DNA of 64,000 nucleotides, taken from positions 62,001 through 126,000 of the forward strand of contig JAGYJZ010000003.1 of NCBI GenBank assembly GCA_018401875.1, in the 5' to 3' direction. The translations under genes were made by a program, and so were the position numbers. The stretch's first letter is position 1; every line of letters starts with the position of its first letter. The notes beneath the pieces are model-generated. The model saw only the letters and a program-made list of their open reading frames with translations, had not been told where the DNA came from and made no database searches. Source of the stretch: Salibacteraceae bacterium. GTDB lineage: Bacteria; Bacteroidota; Bacteroidia; Flavobacteriales_G; Salibacteraceae. Below are positions 42,801 through 51,800 of the stretch, piece after piece.

Positions 42801-45800
42801 CAGAACCACCCGTTGGTGCCAAGGCAATAGACCCGTCACATGCGCCAAAGCATGAGGCGTCAGTAATCGTTTCATTCGGGTCGATGAGGTCGGGAACATT
42901 CACAGAAACGATGTCTGAGCTTATACAACCTGCACCATTTGTCAACTCAACACTGTATGTTCCAGCGCAAAGGTTTGAGATGGTATCAGTTGTTCCGATC
43001 ACCAATCCGGTGCCAAGGTCAGTCCATTCAATCGTGCAAAGCGGACTTGTGCACGTGTATGAAGCAAATACTTGACCATCGCAATTTCCGCAAGAGGCAT
43101 CAACACTGTCGGCTGTTACAAGATCAGCACCATTGGCGTTGATGGCAGCATTCGCTACCAAAGTACAACCATTAGCATCGGTGATCGTAACTTGGTTCAA
43201 TCCGGCACAAAGTGCGTTATTGGTCGCTGTGGTTTGACCATTGTCCCATGCGAATGAATACGGTGCACCTGCAGCGGGAAGTGGGTTAGCCGTGGCTGTT
43301 CCGTCACACACGATGCAACTTGAATTTGTTATTCCTGAGAAGGTGTTTGTGATTGGAGCAGGGTCAACCAGTAAAATACAGAACTGCTCTATACACCCGT
43401 TGGCATCGGTAATATCAACACAATGATTTCCTGCGGGAAGTCCAGTTTCTGTTTGGGCAGTGTTACCAGAAGCCCATAGATAGGTGTACGGACCAGTGCC
43501 TCCTCCGCCAGTGATTGTTGCTGAGCCATTTGCATCACCAGCACACAATGGGTTGGTTACCCCTGAGAATACTCCTGTAATGGCTGCAGGGTCGGTCAAT
43601 ATCACCGTATCAAGTGCGGTACATCCACCAGCGTCTGTGACTTCTACAATGTACGATCCTGCAGAAAGTGAGTTCAATGTATCAGTGACGAACACTCCGT
43701 TCCAGATGAACGAGTACGGTGCAGTGCCTCCAGTGGCTGCAGCTGCAACCGATCCATTGTTGTCGCCATTACAAAGCAAGGTGTTGATTGCAAAGGCATT
43801 TACCGATACGCCATTGGCAGGCTCATCGATGATCACGCATGCCGTGTCTGTACAACCCAATGCGTCCGTTACCGTTACGCAATGCACACCAGCGCTGAGC
43901 GAAATGGCAGTGGTAGTTGTTTCTCCATTATCCCAAAGAACAGTGTAACCAGGTGTTCCTCCTGTAGCTGAAACAGATGCTGATCCATCAGCACCGCCAG
44001 GGCAAGACACATTGGAAATGAATACCGTTGAAGCCACAACAGCTGTTGGCTCTGTAATTGAAATCGTATCGAGGCTAACGCAACCTGAGTCGTTCGTCAA
44101 TTGGGCATAATATGTTCCTGCACTCAGACCCGTGGCTAAATCTAGATTACTGACAACCGCTCCTGAGGCAGAATCGATCCAAGCGATGGTGCACGGAGCA
44201 ACGTTACAGTTGTATGTTGCCAAGGCAGAGCCATCGTTTCCACCATTGCAGGTAGCGTCAGTTACTACAGCAGCGAAAACAGTATCAGCACCGAGGCTTC
44301 CAATGTTTACAAAGAAGGTATCAACGCAACCATTAAAATCGGTTACTGTCACTGCATTGGTTCCAGCGCAGAGGCTGGTTCCGTTGGCTGTTGTTGATCC
44401 ACTCGCCCAAGCAAATGTGTAAGGCGCTGTGCCATTGGTAATGGTTACTGTGGCTGTTCCGTTGCACGTGCCACATGCTGAAACCGTAGTTCCAGAGAAC
44501 GAAGCAGTCATTGCAGCTGGATTCACCACATTCACAGTGCTGTTTCCTGAACATCCGCTTGCGTCTGTTACGGTGTAAGCGTAAGTGCCTGCAGAAAGAT
44601 TTGTTCGTGTGGCGTTTGTAGATGCATCATCCCAAAGGAAGGTATAAGGTCCTCCGTCTCCGCCTGCTCCCGTGAGCGTTACCGAACCATCATTGCCATT
44701 CGGACACGTTGGCAATGCAACGGCTGTGGTGGCGGTCACTGGCAATGGGTCAACAATAGTTACGCATGCGGTATCCTCACACACCCCACCGTCACTTACC
44801 GTTACACAGTAAGAGCCGGCTGGCAATAATACCGTGGCTGTTGTTTGACCATTTGGCCATAAGAAAGTGTACGTTCCACTTCCACCTGCTCCAGAAGCGG
44901 TGATGGAAGCGCTGTCTCCAGTGCATGAAGGTTGTGAATTAACCACCAATGAAGCACTTAACCCCGTAGCGGGTTGATTGATCATGATGTTGTCTGTTGC
45001 AATACATCCATTCGCATCTGTTACGGTAAGGATTACCATTCCTGCGGGCAGCGAATCAGCGGTTGCGCCAACATCGCCATTTGACCATGTCAATGTATAA
45101 GGTGCGGTGCCGCCACTTCCTGCTCCAGTTGCCGAACCGTCAGTTCCATTGAAACAAAGGTTGTCTACGCTGCCAGTAATTGTAGCAACAAGTAAAGTGG
45201 GTTCATCAATCGTTACCGAAGCTGAATCAACACATAATGTGGTAAGGTCGGTTACAGTTACGGTGTGGAGTCCTGCTGTTAGGTTGGAAACAATAGCGGT
45301 TGTAGAACCATTATCCCACGCAAAAGAATAGGCTCCCGAACCGCCTGTTATTACTTGTACTTCGGCCTCACCATTGGTGTTTCCATTACAATCAATGTCT
45401 GTGCTATCAACAATAGCCACGGTAAAGTTTCCTGGAGGATTCAAGAAGTAGGAAGCATTGTTTTGACATCCATTTGCATCCGTAGCGGTAACGCTGTAGG
45501 TGCCGGTAGTTAAACCAGTGATCGAATTTCCTGTGGAACCTGTATTCCATAAATACGTGTGGGCGCCTGTTCCACCGATGGAAGCCACGATAATCGCTCC
45601 GTCATTTCCAGGGCCAACGCATGAAATGGGCGTTTCCGTAAAGGTGAAGGTAATTGCATCAGGGTCAGAGATACTTACACACGCTGTATCGGTGCATCCA
45701 AGTGCATCCGTAACGGTAACACAATGTATACCTGAATCGAGAGCAATGGCTAATGCGTTGGTTTCACCGTTATCCCACACAAATGTGTAGGGTGCTGTGC

Positions 45801-48800
45801 CGTTTGTTCCCTGCGCAAGGGCAGAGCCATCGCTTGAGCCGTCACACAATGCGTTGATCGGATTACTGATTGATGCAACAAGGTTAGAAGGGGCATTTAC
45901 CGTTACTTGAGCGGTGTCGGTGCATCCGTTATTGTCTGTTACAGTAACAATGTAGGTTCCAGCATTTAAATTTGAAATGGTGTCGGTGGTTCCGCCATTA
46001 CTCCAAGCATAGGTATATGCTGGCGCTCCGCCTGAAACGGTTACACTGGCGACTCCATTGGCTACACCGCATGCAGCATCAGTAGAATCCATAACAAGAT
46101 TCAGTGGAGAAGGCGCGTTGATAATAATAGTATCATAACCATCACATCCAAAGTTCGTGGTTAATCTTCCTAAATAAGTTCCAGGACAAAGACCTGTAAT
46201 AAGATCTCCAGTCCCTATAAGGTTCGTAGTATCCAGTCCACTATACCATCTGTATGGTTGACAACCAAAGAAACACGTATAATTTGCATCTGCAGTTCCA
46301 TCGCAAGTATTGGCGCAACTAGCTGCGGTTGCTGTAATAGTAACGTTAGGAACAAAATTATCACTGACATTAACGGCATTTGAGTCCACACAACCATTGG
46401 CATCAGTAACCGTAATACCATAAGGGCCAGAACATAAAGCTGTAAGTTGATTTGTTGTGGTTGCAACACTATTAACCACACCATTACTCCAACTGTATGT
46501 GAATGGAGCCAATGCCCCAGTAACAGTAGCTGTTGCTGTCCCCGTGCAAACAAAACAGAAGCTATTTGTCGATGCAATTCCAACATTAATTGCCGCACCA
46601 TTTGGTAAGGTAGTGCTCGCAGTAACTGTACATCCATTGGCATCGGTTACCGTTACTGTATTTAAACCTGCGCTTAAGCCAACGGCAGCTGCTGTTGTCT
46701 CACCGCTGGTCCATAAGAATGTATATGGTGCATCGCCACCGGATGGCGCTACCGTTGCTTGTCCGTCATTGCCACCAAAACATGTTGGCGCTGCACTAGA
46801 CACTATTGAGGCCAACACTGGAGCTGGTTCACCGATCGTGAAATTCACCACATCGCTGCACGTTCCATCTGCAGCGGTAACGGTATAATTGCCTGCCGGT
46901 AAAACGCTAGATGACGCTCCCGAACCAACGCTTGACCAAGTATATGTGAAGTTTTGAGTAGTCGGAATGAAGGCTACATAATCATTGGTAGCACTGAAGT
47001 TGGTCAAGTTTCTTCCTGGCACTGCATACGCTTCAGTACCAGCAAAATTTTCAATTCCTTGCACCAATGGACTGCCATTAGGATTCAGCGCTTCAGAGTG
47101 GATCTGAATAATGTTTGACGTTTCGTATAAAACGATTTGGAATGTAGAAAGAATATTTGGAGACGGTGCTGCGAAATGATCAATATCGATGTAGTTGACG
47201 ACACGAACACGGTTTGGCGCAGTTCCAATCAAATATGTTTCCAAAGTTGTTACCCCCGTTGAAGGGTCTAAGTCGTCCCAATAAGCAGCGATAAAATCTC
47301 TTGGAGTGTTAGGTGCCGCACTTGGAATAGCTGTTGGAACTGAAAACTGACCATTCACCTGACCACTGTTCGGATTGGATAAATCAAAGGTGATGAACCC
47401 TTGAGAGTTCATGATAAAATGCGTGTGGTTGACGCCAAAGAAGCTAAAGTTTGCACCTCCGAAAATGTTGATGGTATCAGAAGTAGCGTCATCATCCAAG
47501 GTGATTGACTTATAGTTATGTGCATTCCACGGACGTCCTTGTGGATAGGGCTCGTATTCGCCTTCTGTTTGGTCGATGACGTATTCAGCGGTGCTTGTTG
47601 GGGCAACAGTTCCTCCATAAGCCGATAAAAATGCCGCTCCATCGGCAACTCCGTTGCAGCTCGCGCTATCCGTACTATCCACAACGGCATAAATTGAAGG
47701 TGGCTCAACCAAAGCCAGGGTTTCAACAATTTGACATCCATTGGCATCCGTCATGGTTACAGTATGTCCGCCACCGCAAAGACCTGTGGCCGAAGCTGCG
47801 GTAGAACCTGAACTCCATGCAAAAGTAATTGGGCTCGTTCCACCTGAAATGGTTGCTGAAGCTGCTCCATCGCAGGCGTCATCGCAACCTGGGTTTGTTA
47901 TTCCTGTAAACCCTCCAAACACCAAAGTATCTGGCTCAGTAATAATTGCTGTATCAACAGCTGAACAGCCGTTAGCATCCGTAATCGTTCCGATGTATGT
48001 GCCTGCTACAAGGCCAGCAATCGTATCCGTAGTTTGTCCATTGCTCCATGCGTATGTGTAAGGTAGTGTTCCACCAGCGCCCGTGATTACTGCAGAACCG
48101 TCATTGCCTCCATTGCATGTAACGTTGGTTAAGTTTAACGAAGATTTATCGAGGACCATACCAAAGGGTCGTACTTGAAAAGCTGCAAGGTCATTCCAGA
48201 AGTAACTGGCGCCAACGAATTCAATATAGTCTTCGTCACCACCAAAGTTGTTTGGCTCACCGGCATTCCAATTGAAATAAGTGGCTACCGTGCCATCAAC
48301 CCAAACATAAGTTCCTTCTACAACTTCATCCGTAAGACCAATCCAGCTATTGCCTGGTAAAACAGAACTGTAATACGCTTGATCAGTTGCATCGCTAATT
48401 ACTATAAGATCTCCCCCCGCAGCCAAAGCTGTCGCGCGAGCAGCGGTCCATGTTTGACTTGCCGCGTGATAGTATATAAACTCATTGCCATTCTCACCGA
48501 TATAAGTAAACCCGGGGATAACTGGCGGAGAATAAACTGTAGCAGAAAGAACGGTTGGCTCATCGATTACGACAGATGCCGTATCGGTGCAACCATTCGC
48601 ATCGGTAAGGGTAACCGTGTACGTTCCTGCTGGCACATTGACCAGTGAGTCGTTTGTGCTTCCGTTTGACCATGCATAAGTAATTGGTGCTGTGGCTCCA
48701 GTATTTGAAACAGTAGCTGTTCCGGTATTATCACCGTTGCACAATACATCGTTGACAAGAACGCCCGAGGCGGTCCAATTACAAGAGCATGAATCTGCCA

Positions 48801-51800
48801 CAATCACCTGAGCAGTGTCAGAACAGTTATTGACGTCAGTAACCGTAGCGATGTATGTACCAGCATCTAAGTTAGAAATCGTTTGTGTTGTTCCACCGCC
48901 TGTCCATGCAAATGTGAGAGGTGCTGTTCCGCCAACAACTGTCACTGAGGCTGAGCCATCATTTGTAACACAGCTTTCGTTGGTTATGAGCACGCCAGTT
49001 GCAGTGAGTGTTGGCGCAGCATCAAGTATTACTGATGCACTATCTGTACAGCCGTTGCCATCTGTAGTTGTAACGATATACGTTCCTGCGGGAAGTGCGG
49101 TAATCAGCGCTGATGTCCCTCCATTGCTCCAAGCATAGCTCAATACTCCTGTTCCACCTGTGGCTAATGCTTCTGTAGAACCGTCATTATTTGCGCATGT
49201 TGGGTTTATTGAATCAATGATAGAAACATTTAGCGCGGTAGGATCAACTAAGGTAAAGGTTGTATCATCTTGGCAACCAGCACCATCAGTAACGGTGAGT
49301 GTGTATGTTCCCGCGGGGATTCCATTTAGGAACTGGAACGTAGCTCCTGTTGACCATGCATAACTAAACGGTAACGTTCCTGTTCCGCCCACTACGCCTC
49401 CAATTGCTGAACCTGAACTTTCTCCCGCACATGTGGGGTCAAAAACAGAAACAGAAGCCACTACACCAACGCCATCAGTGATTACCACACTGTCTATCGC
49501 TTGGCATGAATTATTGTCTGTAACGGTTACTAGATAAGTACCCGCTGCAAGATTAGATATGGTATCTATTGTTGCACCCGTTGACCAAGAAAAAGTATAA
49601 GGACTCGTGCCTCCGGTTGGAGTTACTGAAGCACCACCATTATTGACACCAGCACACGAAGTATTGGTTGAATTGAATGTGAGTGAAATAGCCGTAGGTG
49701 CTGTCATGTTCTCCGTCTCAGTATCCGTGCATCCGTTAGCATCAGTCAATGTAACGGTATAAATGCCTACTCCTAATCCCGTGATTGAGGATGTTGTTGC
49801 ACCTGTGCTCCAAAGGAAGGTGTAAGGTGGAGTTCCGCTGCCTGGAAATCCAATGGCAGAAATGCTGCCGTCAGTTGCACCAAAGCAGGAGATTTGGGTT
49901 GTATTCGTAAATACTAAAGGAATGCTTGTTGGCGAATTTACGGTTCCACTTCCCGTTCCAGAGCATCCATTGGCATCGGTAACGGTTACATCGTAAACAC
50001 CACCCGCCAATCCTGTGATGTTAGCTGTCGTTCCGCCATTGCTCCAGGCGAACGTCAGTGGCGCAGTTCCACCGGTAAGCGATGCAGTTGCTGTCCCGTC
50101 AGAAAGGCCAAAACATGATACTCCGGTAGTTGTAACCGTTGCTGCTAATCCAGTAGCAGGCTGGTCAATAACCACCGTTTCATCATCGGTGCAACCGTTG
50201 GCATCCGTTGCCGTAACTGTATAACTTCCAGCTATTAAGCCATTGATTGACTGCGTGGTTGCTCCTGTAGTCCATAGATAAGTGTAGCCGGGCGTGCCTC
50301 CAGTGGCATTGTTCGCAGTAGCTGTTCCATCATTTCCTCCAATACAGCTCACATCTGTTGATGATGCCGTAACGCTCACTGCACTCAGCGGCTGGGCAAC
50401 AGCTTGTGAAGCCACATCATCACAGCCATTTACGTCCGTTACGGTAACGGTGTAATTACCAGCAATGAGCGAAGAGATGGTTTGGTTTGTAGAGCCTGTG
50501 CTCCAAAGAAAAGTATATCCTGGCGAGCCGCCTGCACCGTTTGCAGTAAGCTGACCGTCAGAACCAAGAAAACAACTTACATCACTGTCTAAGTTGATCG
50601 ATGCCACCACCGCTGCTGGATCAGTGAGGGTAATGGATATATTGTTGGTACATCCTGAAGCATCTGTTGCTGTAACAGAATATACTCCTGCCGTGAGGTT
50701 CGTAATTGTGGGGGTTGTAGCTCCAGTGCTCCACAGAAAAGTAAAAGGCCCGCCATTAGAACCCGATGCAGATGCTGTGATTGAACCATCAGCATCTCCT
50801 GCACACGATGGCTGAGTGAGCACTGTGTCAATTACGATTGGTGTAGGCTCTGCGATGGTAAACTGCACCGTATCTGAGCAGCTTCGCGCATCGCTGATGG
50901 TTACTGTATAGTTTCCTGCTGTAAGGTTCGTAGCTGATGTACCTGAACCAATTGCTGACCAACTGAGTGTGAAGTTTTGGGTTTCTGGAATGAATGCGAT
51001 GTAGTCGTTCGTTGCCGACCAGTTTGCGGCTGTTCTTCCGGGTGCCGCAAATGCGATTGTTCCAGTACTATTCTCAATGCCTTGGGTGTGATTGCCTCCA
51101 TCAGAAGGAAGGTTTGAACCAAAGATTTCAATGATGTTTGAAGTTTCATGGAGCACGATTTGAAAAGTTACTTCATTTGCACTGCCAAAATGAGGTACTT
51201 CTATAAAATTGACGACCAAGGCTCGATTAGCGCCTGCACCGATGGTATAAAATTCAATTTCACCGCCAACTGCAGGGTTGAGGTCTTCCCAATATGCAGC
51301 AATTAAATCATTGGGTAATCCCGCGGCAGGGATATTCTGTCCGCTGCAACATCCATTTGCTGCGCTTCCAGAAAACGTGATAAATCCGTTAGACGAAATC
51401 CTGAAATTAGTGTAGGTATTGCCAAAAAACTCAAAACTGAAACCAATCGGTAAAACTGGCGATACTTGATCATCGCCTAACGCTACAGATGTGCCACCTG
51501 CAAAAGATGTGTCATACGGCTCGAATGTACCTTCGGTTTGGTCGATGATATAGCCTGCAGTAGAAGTAGACGGGCCGTATCCCCCGTGAGGCGAAAAATA
51601 GGCTTGACCGTCATTTCCACCATTGCAGGTTGCATCAAACGTAGAATCCACTGTGGCGAATATTGCAGGACCATCGGGTATGACTACTTGATCGACCACT
51701 TGACAACCGCCAGCTTCAGTAACCGTTACTGTTCTTACCCCGCCACATAGTGCACTATTTGTAGGACCCACCGTAGAACCGTCATCCCATAAATAGGTTC

